Origin: Pelagophyceae sp. CCMP2097
Taxonomy: Eukaryota; Sar; Pelagophyceae
Reading direction: 5' to 3'
Assembly (NCBI GenBank): GCA_026770575.1
Contig: MU658154.1
Location: 1-11,341, forward strand
Length of the DNA stretch: 11,341 nucleotides
Positions 1 to 8,427 of this stretch are shown one piece after another. The stretch's first letter is position 1, and every line of letters starts with the position of its first letter. A program made the translations under genes and the position numbers. The notes below the pieces were generated by a model. It did not search any database. It was given only the letters and a program-made list of their open reading frames with translations, and had not been told where the DNA came from.

Positions 1-2632
1 CGAAGTCGGCCACTGCGGCCATCGACGCCGTCGTCGCCGGCCCTGGTAGCACCATGGACGGAACGCTGCCGAGCTCGACGACCGGCATGGTCTTTTTAAT
101 CTGCGTGGCAAACGCCGCGGCGGCAGCCTGAATCACTTCAATCCGCGCGCGCTGCGCCAGTGCGAGTTGCGACGGCGGCGCGAGCGAGTCCTCGAACGGT
201 GCAAACATGCCCGTCTTGGCGGCGTCTCGGAGCCGGTCCTTGTGCCAGCTCTCGAGCGACGGAATGTGCTTTCCCGCCAAAGTGACCAGCGGCCTGTCGC
301 TGCACGACGCCAAAAGCGACCCGTCCTTGGCGACAGAGTCGAGGAGCGTCATCAGCTCCGGCACGATGCATGCGAGCAGGCCCCAGCGCGAGCCGCACAC
401 GGCGGCGCTCTTGAAGATGTACATCATCACGTGACAGATTTGCCAGTACCATGCCGCGCGCCCAAAGCCGCCGAAGACGATGACGACGCTCCGGAGCGGC
501 TCGAGGGCGTTGGTCTGCAGCATGTTCGACTGCCGCATCGTCAGGAAGAACGTGAACGCCGCGACCTGCGGCGCGATCTTGGACCACGACTTGTACGCCC
601 AGATAAAGCGCTCGCCCATTGCACTCAGCAGCGCGACGGCGACGCAGTCTTTAAACCTCGACTTGTAGAGCTCGGTGAGCTGGAACGCTGCGTACGCCGT
701 CCTGCCCAAGCACAGGTAGTGCGAGTTCGACCCTTTGTGGAAAAGCATCTCCGCCTCGCGCGCGGCGTAGTTCAGGTCGGCGTACTGCAGCTGCGCGGCG
801 CTCAGCGCCTCGCCCCCGTTCTCCGTCTGCAGGAGGTCGCGCATCACGAGCTTGTCGGCCGTGGCGCCTCTGTCGTAGCCCAGCTGCACGGCGTGGTTGG
901 CGCAGTTCACGCTCACGCCCCGCCTAGCCCCGAGCTCCGTCAGCGTCGGGCACAGCACGCCCGCGGGGTCGCCGCGCGCAATCAGCTTCTGGCGCTCGTC
1001 CGCCGCGTACTCCAGCACGGCAATCGACGCCGACGTGGCCGCGTGGTCCGCGGAAGAGATGGCGCACTTGGCCGCAGTGATGTGCTCAGGGCGGGGCAGG
1101 AACTCCGTGTCGATGCCACGCGCGGCGCACTCGGCGCGCCACGCCTCGAGCGACGCGAGGCACAGGTCGTGCGACCGCACAAAGTCCGCGAGGAGCGTCG
1201 CGCTGAGGCCGTTCGGGACGCGCGTGCACCCCACAGTCACGTGCCCCCGCGACACGCCGTCCTTGGCAGGCACGAAGACGCCGCTGTTGATCTGGATGCC
1301 GTGGATGGACTTGCCGTCGTGGATGTACGTGTACCAGTCGCAATCGGCGAGAGCGAGGGCGACGATGGCCGCGTTGAACGTGACGCCGGCCTCGGCGCGA
1401 GTCTTGATGTAGTTTTCGCAAACGACCCGCGCCACCTGCAGGTGGTCGCCCCTCTGGCAGAGCTCGTCCTTGAGCTGCGCGACGATCAGCGGCGCCGACA
1501 TGCCGCGCGTGAGCATCAGCAGGATCCGCAGCATCCCGAGGTCCGTCGGCCCGCGCGGCCCGCGCGCCGTGAAGAGCCGCGTCTCGTCGACCTCCTCATC
1601 GACCTCGGCGTCCTCGGGCTCGAAGTCGCTGTCGCTGTCGTCGCTCCGCTGCCTGCGCGCCGGAGCCGACGTCGCGCCGTCTTCACGGCCCGCGGCAGAC
1701 GCGTCTAACAAACGTTTCGTGATCGACTTTCGAGCGCGCTTCGCCTTGGCGAGCTCGCGCTGCAGGACGGCGACAGCTGCTTGATCCGCGCGCCGCAAAG
1801 TCGTGAGCTGCTTGCGGCGCTCGTCTGCGGCCGTTGCTCGATTAACCGCATTTCGATAAAGCTTCTCGAGGCGCACAGCCTCGCTGTGGGCCTCCACGGC
1901 GCTGACCTCCTCCTCGGCGCACCGCGCCTCGCGCTCGACGAGCTGCACCTCGGCAGCCAGCAGGCGCGACTCCACCAGCGTCTGGTCCTGTCGCTGCATG
2001 CGGAGCGCGGCCGTCTGCTGTGTCGTCTCGGCGCGCGCGGCGTCCAGCTCGGCCTTCTTGGCGTCCAGGCGGATAACCTCTCGCTGATGCCGCCGTCGCT
2101 CGGAGGCAAGGCGGTCGGCCTCGCGTCGGTCCTCGGAGCCCGTCGAGTCGCGGCTCGACGTCGATGACCGACGAGACACTGGCGGCGCCTCGAAGCACGG
2201 CCCGTGCAGGTAGATTCGGCACGCGTCGACGTTGCCGGCGAGCAGAGGCAGTTCACGGCTCCTCATGTTCTTCGCCTTCCGGTACAGCTGCAGCGGCGAT
2301 GTCACGCAGGTGCGGTCGAAGAAACCGAAGAACTGGAAGAGGAACGGCGGTAAAAGCGACGCAGCTGGCGCCTCCCGCCACTGCCCCTTGACCTCCTTGC
2401 AAACGTCGACGAGGTATAGCAGCACGTCCGTCGTGGGGGCGCCGAGGCTGTGCGCCGGCACAAAAACGTCGTCGAACTCGCGCGGGGCGCCGCCGGCGAC
2501 GTACCACTGTTGTAAAGCCGCCACGAACGCAGGCGACACGGTCGCAGCGCCGTCGTGGCCAGTGATGCCCAGCACTTGGAGGAGCACCTTCGAGGGCCCC
2601 ACACCAAGCGCGCGGCCCTCGAGCGCCGCCAT
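1..2632 (-). CDS. Long intronless ORF, partial at 3' end; candidate transposase-like protein
   Basis: Reading leftward from the ATG at 2632-2630, the frame stays open for 877 codons to the window edge, so the C-terminus and stop are missing. Visible parts: an N-terminal globular segment (residues 1-150); a long charged coiled coil rich in Glu, Arg and Ala (about 165-312); an acidic Ser/Asp/Glu stretch (about 328-350); then a cysteine- and tryptophan-containing C-terminal half. That half has an Asp in HDGKS (D439), a second Asp in SSADHAAT (D529) and a His in NCANHAVQL (H580). This order resembles RNase-H-like transposases of the hAT/KDZ sort, where a D near a beta strand is followed by a D and a C-x-x-H-type motif. 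That assignment is inference; no family is firmly recognised. The lack of introns contrasts with every neighbour and favours a mobile or acquired gene. An in-frame TAA lies upstream (2702-2704). It sits inside a GTAAGT that could start a 30-bp intron (2676-2705), so a longer N-terminus is possible. Confidence 0.75.
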   Translation of the reverse strand, partial: MAALEGRALGVGPSKVLLQVLGITGHDGAATVSPAFVAALQQWYVAGGAPREFDDVFVPAHSLGAPTTDVLLYLVDVCKEVKGQWREAPAASLLPPFLFQFFGFFDRTCVTSPLQLYRKAKNMRSRELPLLAGNVDACRIYLHGPCFEAPPVSRRSSTSSRDSTGSEDRREADRLASERRRHQREVIRLDAKKAELDAARAETTQQTAALRMQRQDQTLVESRLLAAEVQLVEREARCAEEEVSAVEAHSEAVRLEKLYRNAVNRATAADERRKQLTTLRRADQAAVAVLQRELAKAKRARKSITKRLLDASAAGREDGATSAPARRQRSDDSDSDFEPEDAEVDEEVDETRLFTARGPRGPTDLGMLRILLMLTRGMSAPLIVAQLKDELCQRGDHLQVARVVCENYIKTRAEAGVTFNAAIVALALADCDWYTYIHDGKSIHGIQINSGVFVPAKDGVSRGHVTVGCTRVPNGLSATLLADFVRSHDLCLASLEAWRAECAARGIDTEFLPRPEHITAAKCAISSADHAATSASIAVLEYAADERQKLIARGDPAGVLCPTLTELGARRGVSVNCANHAVQLGYDRGATADKLVMRDLLQTENGGEALSAAQLQYADLNYAAREAEMLFHKGSNSHYLCLGRTAYAAFQLTELYKSRFKDCVAVALLSAMGERFIWAYKSWSKIAPQVAAFTFFLTMRQSNMLQTNALEPLRSVVIVFGGFGRAAWYWQICHVMMYIFKSAAVCGSRWGLLACIVPELMTLLDSVAKDGSLLASCSDRPLVTLAGKHIPSLESWHKDRLRDAAKTGMFAPFEDSLAPPSQLALAQRARIEVIQAAAAAFATQIKKTMPVVELGSVPSMVLPGPATTASMAAVADF

Positions 2633-3012
2633 CGCCACCGCCGAACCGCCAAAGTAGGCGCTCACGGCCCGCGGCCTATAGGAGGTAGATTTCGGGCCAA
2701 CTTACGGTCCAAGGTGCGCCCCTCGAAGCAGGACACACCGGCGCCGGTCCGCCGCGCTACGCCGGACTCTATACCCGACTTCCCCCACAGCCGAGGGCTC
2801 CTTCGAAGAAGTTTGAACAATTTGAAAAAGTTTGAAAAAGTACGCCAATTTAAGGTTATGGGCTACCTGAAATCGGTGCTATGTCTCGCACGTTCGAATT
2901 TGGGTCGCCGAGTGGCGCGGAAGACGGCGTGGATCCGGTGAATCCGAGTGCCCACCGCAGCGGTCGCAACGGCACCGGGCGCACTCTCTCTACATATAAG
3001 CGCCGCGCCGCC
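2633..3012. other. Intergenic region between divergent genes, about 380 bp
   Basis: This spacer separates the long minus-strand ORF from the plus-strand coiled-coil gene, so it should hold both promoters. It contains an AT-rich patch with a 10-bp tandem repeat (2811-2840). Just before the downstream ATG is a pyrimidine run followed by ATATAAG (about 2985-2999). The latter could be a TATA-like box, but it lies only about 14 bp from the ATG; it could equally be a 3' splice site of a 5'-UTR intron. An alternative in-frame ATG exists at 2881. No RNA gene is seen. Confidence 0.5.
2811..2840. repeat. 10-bp AT-rich tandem repeat, about three copies
   Basis: Two exact copies of tttgaaaaag (2821-2830 and 2831-2840) follow a degenerate copy, gtttgaacaa (2811-2820). 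The tract stands out in otherwise very GC-rich sequence. It lies roughly 180 bp upstream of the start of the transposase-like ORF. It could be a promoter element, a subterminal protein-binding array of a mobile element, or simple slippage. The 10-bp period is close to one helical turn. Confidence 0.8.
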
Positions 3013-4392
3013 ATGCCCGAAGCGCCGGCCCGCCGCGGCGCCGCGCCCGGCGGCCCGGTCCGAATCGCCGCGCCGGGCGGCCCGGCCCGCGGCGCGGCGC
3101 CGGAGGGCCCGGCGGCCCCGGCTCGCGCGCGCGTGGCCAAGAGCAAGTTCGGCTCGTACTATTACCCCACGCGGCCGGAGCTCCTGGACCGCAAGGTGCT
3201 TTGGGCGCCGCGGTATTCGGACGCGCGCCGGCCTCAGGCTTCGCCGCGCAGGCGCTCGTCTGCGACCTGCGCCGCCTCGAGCGCAAGCTGCACGATGCGT
3301 CGCTGCGGCGCGCGGCCGTCGAGCGCCGCGCGGCGTCGGCGCGCGATTCGTCGGCGCGGACGGCGCGCGACCGCGACCTCATGCTCCGCCTCGAGCGCGC
3401 GTGGTTCGCGCACCACGAGCGCCTCCTCGCCGCCCTCGGCAAGTACGACGCCGTGGCCCAATGCGCCGCCGCGCCCGACGCGCCGCGCGAGCGGCTCCGC
3501 GACTCGCGCGAGCTGCTCCGCGACTCGCTGCGCCGCTCCGCCGACGGCCTCACCGCATACGGCATCGACATCCACGCCGACCGTGCGCCCATCGTCCAAA
3601 CGGCGCGCCGCCGGCCGGTCGCGTCCTTTTTTGCCGCGACGCCGCCAGCGGTAGGCCGCTCCGACGACGGGCTCGCAGAGTCGGACGATTGGATTTCAGA
3701 GGACCTCGTCCGCGCCTACGCAGACGTCGGTCCGTCTCGCCGCGCCCGTGCGCGGCGTCGCACGCGCACGCGCAGGCGCCGACGTCTCGCGGCGCGTCGA
3801 GGCGTGCCTCTACGGCGAGATGCGGCAGCACCTCGTAAACATCGGCGACGACGGTGCGCCCCCGAAGCCGGACGCGTCGCCGGGGCGCCGTCCGCGACGG
3901 ACCGATAGGCCGGAGCCGCCGCGAGAAGCTGCTCGAGGCGGACAACGCACGCCTGGTGCGGCTGCGACGAGGCGCCTCGCGCCTCGGGCGTCGGCCCGCG
4001 TTGCGCGACGGTCCTCTCGGTAGGCGACCGACGTCTTGCGACTGCAGTCGAGCCACAACGGGCTGGAGCGGGCGGCGGCGCAGCAGGCGCGCGACTTTGC
4101 CGTCGAGCGGTCCGCGCTCGAAAGGCGGTTTGCCGTCGACGCCCTTGCGCGGCGGCAGCTCATCGCCGAGCGCGCGGACCGCCGCGCGCTCCGCGACTCG
4201 GCGCTCGACCTCGTCGGCGAGCTGGCCGCGGGCATCCACAAGCGCCTCGGCTTCCTGCCGGAGTCCGCGCGCAAGGAAATCAACGTATTCATCGACGCGC
4301 TCCAACACGTCGACGGCGACGACCGCCTCCTCCCCGCCCCGCCGAGGGGGGCGCCGGCGCACGACACATCCATGCCGCCCGCGGCGCCCTGA
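3013..4392 (+). CDS. Coiled-coil protein of unknown function, five exons
   Basis: Not recognised as a named family. Proposed exons: 3013-3195, 3252-3729, 3776-3853, 3909-3955 and 4048-4392. The introns are 56, 46, 55 and 92 bp, with GTGCTT, GTCCGT, GTGCGC and GTGCGG donors and AG acceptors. The exons total 1131 bp, giving 376 residues plus TGA. Frame changes in the genomic sequence coincide with these introns, and each spliced join continues a sensible helix. The N-terminus is low-complexity Ala/Gly/Pro with three 9-residue repeats (residues 9-35). It is followed by a tyrosine-rich SKFGSYYYPTRPELLDRK segment, then long Arg/Glu/Leu/Ala helices likely to form coiled coils, and a Pro-rich tail. 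No membrane segment or signal peptide is evident. The ATG at 3013 was chosen for its GCCGCC context; 2881 is an in-frame alternative. The 92-bp intron is the least certain. Confidence 0.72.
3037..3117 (+). repeat. 27-bp coding repeat, three copies
   Basis: Within exon 1 of the coiled-coil gene, three imperfect 27-bp units encode a 9-residue motif of the form G/I-A-A-P-G/E-G-P-x-R/A. It predicts a flexible, disordered N-terminal linker. The third copy has diverged most (Glu for Gly, Ala for the final Arg). Confidence 0.75.
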
Positions 4393-4543
4393 GATGGCCG
4401 CTCTTACTCCTCATCCCCGCGAGCTGCGACGCCCGGTTGGGCTTTGGATGATTCATCGAAACGGTGCTCAGTATCCAGCAGCGTCGGCGCTCGCGGTGGA
4501 CCTCATTTGCGGCGGCGGTGCGGTGCGGGCCGCCGGCGGGCTT
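4393..4543. other. Convergent intergenic spacer
   Basis: A 151-bp gap between two stop codons that face each other (coiled-coil gene on plus, YIPF gene on minus). It must contain both 3' ends. No canonical AATAAA is visible on either strand, and no hairpin terminator or RNA gene was found. Confidence 0.5.
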
Positions 4544-5787
4544 TCACTTGTAGACGAAGGCGATGCAGAGCATGAAGAGGACGTTCGAGACGGCGTAGCC
4601 GCCGAAGAACGCCGCCTTTTGCGGCTGCGCGTGGTTGACGACGGCCGGCAGCAGCGCCTTGAACGCAAAGCCCGACGAGGCGACGCAGGCGGCGAGGCAC
4701 GCCGGCCAGCGCATGTACGGGACGACGCAGAGGACTGCCGCGGGCAGGTAGCCGCAGAGCGAGTAGCCGACGATGCAGACGCAGTCGAGCAACCGAATCG
4801 GCACCTTGAGGAAGTACGTCAGTCCCAGCCAGACCGCGAAGGCGGCGCAGCCGAGGTACGAATAGATTACCTGCAGTGCCGTGTCGCCGCCCCGTGCGTC
4901 GCATCTGGCGGCGCTGGGCCGGGTCGACGCACCATCGCCGAGAACGTGACCGCCTTAAAGTCGTACTCGAAGACGTCGCCGCTGAACTCCATCAGGGCCT
5001 AGGCGCGCGCATAGTCCGACGCCACCGGGGCGCCGCAGACGGCGGCCACGCGCCGGCGCCACGGCCGCCGGCGTACCTGGAGGTGCGACGTGACGGAGAC
5101 GAGGAAGATGAGCGTGGTGGCGATCCAGAACGGGCCGTACGCGTCGGCGCGGTTGTCCGCAATTTTGTCGAGGAACGGTCCTCCACCTTGGAACGACGGA
5201 TCACCTCGGCGCGCGCCGTCCGAGCGGCCGAATCCCTCTTTTGGAAAGGACGCTGCACGCGAACAGAAGAAGAAGGCCATGCGGATCCTCTCGATCACCT
5301 ACGGACCGGTCGTCGGGCGCGGATCGTACACAGAGGCAACTAATATCGGGCGGCGAGTTGTCCTGCGCGGGCCCATGTACCTCGCTCGTGTCCACGTCAA
5401 AGTATGGCCTGACGAAGAACGCATGACGAATTGGCTCGTCCCAGCAGCCAGCCAGACGGCCGGCCAGCCAGCACTCTCGCGAGGACGGTCCCGTCTTCGG
5501 GAGTTTGGGAAGAAAACGCACCGGTAGTACTCGACGGAGAAGCAGGCGCACAAGCCGAAGCTTTGTTGTTGATGCGACGCGTTTTCTGTGGGGCGAGGCG
5601 CGATGACATCAGAGTGGCCGTCTCATCTTCGCCCGCGCAGAGGTCACGAAGACGGTTGAGCCCGTTTTTATTGCGGCGTGCCGAAAACGAGCTCGAGGAG
5701 AGGGCGGGTTCCGTCTGGAAACTTACTGCCGGCGGCGTCGTCGGACAGCAGACCGATCTCGTCGTGTCCTTCTTCGAGAGACATCAT
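4544..5787 (-). CDS. YIPF1/2-like Yip1-domain Golgi membrane protein, six exons
   Basis: Yip1-family proteins are small multispanning proteins of the Golgi and early secretory pathway that interact with Rab GTPases. Proposed exons in transcript order: 5787-5727, 5585-5522, 5408-5381, 5298-5077, 4998-4933 and 4870-4544. They total 768 bp, giving 255 residues plus TGA. Donors are GTAAGT, GTGCGT, GTACAT, GTACGC and GTGCGT; all acceptors are AG. Family marks: VEYYRPYFDVDT (about residues 38-49), AYGPFWI (104-110, typical of the YIPF1/2 branch rather than YIPF5), EYDFKAVTFSA before the second membrane segment, and a VGYSLCGYLPA segment. Five hydrophobic helices lie at about 105-125, 138-167, 174-195, 201-221 and 231-252. 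The short acidic N-terminus starts Met-Met at 5787, and no other start fits. The loop between the third exon's DVDT motif and YGPFW is longer than usual, so a further small intron there cannot be excluded. Confidence 0.88.
5381..5408 (-). other. 28-bp microexon of the YIPF gene
   Basis: This exon supplies one base plus nine codons, including the conserved PYFDVDTSE stretch. It is bounded by a TCAG acceptor and a GTACAT donor, with flanking introns of 113 and 82 bp. Without it the frame and the family motif are lost, which is the main support for the call. Confidence 0.85.
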
Positions 5788-5890
5788 CGCGGCGATTATT
5801 CCCCGCCCCCTCGAGAGATTGACGCGCCGCGTCCGGAATCGCCGAAGAGGTGAGAGAGGTTTTCAAGCGTCGACTCAGGAGGTGGCCAAG
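5788..5890. promoter_or_regulatory. Compact divergent promoter region
   Basis: The two start codons point away from each other and are only about 103 bp apart in the chosen models. The gap contains a GC-box-like ccccgcccc (about 5802-5810) and no TATA box. A GAG|GTGAGA donor-like site at about 5849 suggests that the aminopeptidase transcript may have a 5'-UTR intron. Shared regulation of the two genes is an inference from spacing. Confidence 0.4.
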
Positions 5891-8151
5891 ATGTTGCAAG
5901 AGCGCGAGGCGTCGCGGACGGACCACTCGACGCAGGCCCGCAGCGTCGGACGGGCGCACTCGTCGCACCGGTCGTCGAGAGGCTCGTGGTGTTTCCGACG
6001 GTGCTCTCGAGAGGGCACCGCGGCCTCGGTCTTCGATTTTCGCTCCCTCTTCGAATGTCGCCCCTTTGCGCCTAGGTTGAGCAACTACGCGGAGGCGTCG
6101 GCGAGCCACGTCGACCTGGAGTGGACGGTGGACTTTGAGAGGCACGTCATCTCGGGCGCGGCGACTTTTTCGGTGAAGACGAACGTCGACGGCTGCGAGG
6201 CCTTCGTCGTCGACACGGCCGGCGGCCTGGCCATCTCACGGGTCACCGTCGACGGTGCAGAGGCGAAATGGTCCCTCGGCGCGGCGCACGCCGTCCTGGG
6301 GACGCCGGCGTCGGTGTCGCTCGGCGCAGGCGCCGCCGCGGGGCGCGCGTTCCGGGTGCGCTTCGAGTACGCGACGGATTCGCGGCGGTGCACGGCGGCG
6401 CAGTGGCTCGCGCCGCAGCAGACGGCGGACAAGAAATTTCCTTACATGTTCACCCAGTGCCAGGCCATCCACGCGCGGTCGCTGCTGCCGTGCCAGGACA
6501 CGCCCGGCACCAAGCTCACCTGGACCGCCGCCGTCACCGCGCCCAAGTGGGCCACGGCGCTTATGTCCGGCCTCAGCGACACTAGCAAGCCCCGGTCCAT
6601 GACCAAGTCGCACTGGCGCCAGGACATCCGCACGTGCGCCGCCGCGCCGCCGCGCCGCGCCGCGGGACGCACGCCGCATTAGGTCGACGTACCTCATCGC
6701 AATCGTCTGCGCCGACCTCGACGCGCGCGACATTTCGGGCCGATGCGAGGGCCCGCGGCGTCCCTTTGTGCGCCGGTCGTCGGGGGTCCTTTGCAATAGC
6801 GGGCGCTCGAGCGTCTTTGTGCGTAGGCCGCGTCTGGTCGGAGCGGTCGATGGTAGACGCGGCGGCGTTGGAGTTTTCTCAGACGGAGGACTTTTTGCGC
6901 GCGGCCGAGGCCGTCACGGGTTTGCCCTACGCCTGGGGCCGCTACGACCTCGTCTGCCTGGCGCCGTCGTTCCCCTACGGCGGCATGGAGAACCCGTGCC
7001 TGACGTTCGTGACGCCGACGCTCCTCGCCTGCGACAAGTCGCTCGCCGGCGTCGTGGCGCACGAGATCGCGCACTCGTGGGCCGGCAACCTCGTCACAAA
7101 CGCCACCTGGGCGCACTTTTGGCTCAACGAGGGCTGGACGCGCTGGCTCGAGCGCAACATCAAGGCATCCGTCGACGCCGGGGACGACGAAAAGCGCTTC
7201 AAGCAGCTCGTTGACTTTGACCTGGCCAGCTCGTTTTCGGCGCTGCGCGGCACCGTCGACGACTACGTTTCCGGCGGCGAGGCGGGCTACACGGCCCTCG
7301 TCGCGCCCCTCGAGGGCGGGATCGACCCGGACGACGTCTTTTCGCTCGTGCCGTACGAGAAGGGCTCGGCGCTGCTGCACACACTGGAGCGCCTCGCCGG
7401 CCGAAAGGCGTTTGGTGCCTTTGTCCAGGCGTACCTCAAGCGCTTCGCCGGTGAGACTTTGACGTCGGCAGACTTTCGCGCCTTTGCGCTGGAGCAGCTG
7501 CCCGCGGCGCGGGGTTTCGACTGGGACGCCTGGTTCCACGTCGTGGGCATGCCGCCGCCGCACGTCGGCCTCGACGAGACGCTCGAAAAGCGCGTTGCGC
7601 GCCTCGCCGACGCATGGGCGGCCCCAGACCCGTCGCACGACGCGCTGCGGACGCGGGGCCAGGACACTGCGGATTGGACACACGACGAAGTCGAAGCGTT
7701 CCTGGACCGCCTCGTATACCTCGCGCCCGGCGCGGACGCGCTGGCGCTCATCGATGCGCGCTTCGCCTTTTCCGAGTCGGCCAATGCCGAGGTGCGGAGC
7801 CGCTGGTGCAAGCTGCTCTTGGCCGCGGGCGTCGAGGCGGGCGCTGCGCTGACCTTGGCCTTTATCACGCAACAAGGACGCATGAAGTTCGTGCGGCCGC
7901 TGTACCGCGCGCTGGCGCTGTCGTCGCTGCGCAACGCACGGCCGCGCGCGCGCCGCGCGTTCCTCGAGCACGCCGACTTTTACCATCCCATTTGCCGCAA
8001 GATGGTCGCTGCGGATCTCGGCCTATTGCCGGGCCAGAAGCGCCTTGGCGCCTGGGACGCGCTCGCGCTGAACAGGCGCCGCGCCCTCGCCGCGGCGCTC
8101 GCGGGCGCCGCCCTCGTCTTCGCCGGCGCCGCGGCGCGCAGGCGCGCATGA
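5891..8151 (+). CDS. Leukotriene A4 hydrolase-type M1 aminopeptidase, three exons, hydrophobic C-terminal tail
   Basis: Zinc metallopeptidase of the M1 family, LTA4H branch, which removes N-terminal residues and in some members hydrolyses epoxides. Exons 5891-6633, 6683-6759 and 6827-8151 total 2145 bp, giving 714 residues; introns are 49 and 67 bp. Motifs in order: QCQAIHARSLLPCQDTP; STYLIAIV formed across the first splice; GPRRRVWSE formed across the second; GGMEN (325-329); the zinc site HEIAH (352-356) with WLNEGWT (zinc Glu 375, 23 residues after His352 as in the human enzyme); VPYEKG with Tyr450; QGRMKFVRP with R625 and K627. The C-terminal helical domain is complete. A tail of about 18 Ala/Leu/Val-rich residues flanked by Arg runs then precedes the stop. 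The N-terminus is uncertain: family homology begins at LSNYAE (6077). An in-frame intron ending at 6075 (TAG), with donors at 5971, 5989 or 6001, would remove an Arg/Ser-rich stretch. Confidence 0.9.
6634..6682 (+). other. 49-bp intron in the aminopeptidase gene
   Basis: It opens GTGCGC and closes CATTAG. It interrupts a Thr codon and joins DIRT to STYLIAIV, restoring a strongly conserved strand of the LTA4H N-terminal domain. Genomic frame 2 changes to frame 3 across it. Confidence 0.85.
6760..6826 (+). other. 67-bp intron in the aminopeptidase gene
   Basis: It opens GTCCCT and closes GTGCGTAG after a pyrimidine-rich stretch. Splicing yields GPRRRVWSE, aligning with the family's GPRSRVWAE-like segment. 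A second in-frame acceptor at 6799 would add nine residues, so the exact 3' end is not certain. Confidence 0.7.
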
Positions 8152-8427
8152 GGCTCACAAAGACTTCTGAGCCTCCCCGGTGAAGGGAAACGTAGACGCG
8201 CCGGCCTTGTACGAACCAATTCGACTCCGACGACCCGTCTCGGGGCGACGGGGCCGCGCCGGTCCCTTGAGGAGACGGCGAATAAAACGTGCTTACCCTC
8301 GACACAGCACCCCCGCCGCGGCTGCGAGGCGCGGGCCCCCGGTGAAAGACTGGACAATCCGTCCAGGTCGGGTTGCGGCGCCCCGGAGGCGCGAGCATGG
8401 CTCCGGCGGCGTTCACGGGCGGGGCGT
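8152..8427. other. Convergent 3' spacer with a polyadenylation-type signal
   Basis: A 276-bp region between the aminopeptidase stop and the P450 stop. On the plus strand a canonical AATAAA occurs at 8281-8286, about 130 bp past the aminopeptidase stop, and is the likely poly(A) signal. No equivalent hexamer is seen on the minus strand for the P450. Confidence 0.55.

Noticed and set aside
167..1708. 513-codon plus-strand open frame
   Set aside because: Arg/Ala/Val-rich, motif-free product lying antisense to the longer minus-strand ORF; typical shadow frame in GC-rich coding DNA.
2881..3654. Unspliced 257-residue plus-strand ORF
   Set aside because: Only its first part (to 3195) looks coding; afterwards it is a shadow of the spliced exon 2 in another frame.
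3550..4362. 270-codon minus-strand frame opposite the coiled-coil gene
   Set aside because: Arg-rich, no motifs, overlaps exons with better coding character on the plus strand.
6694..7986. 430-codon minus-strand frame opposite the aminopeptidase
   Set aside because: Antisense to a gene with clear catalytic motifs; composition is that of a reverse-strand shadow.
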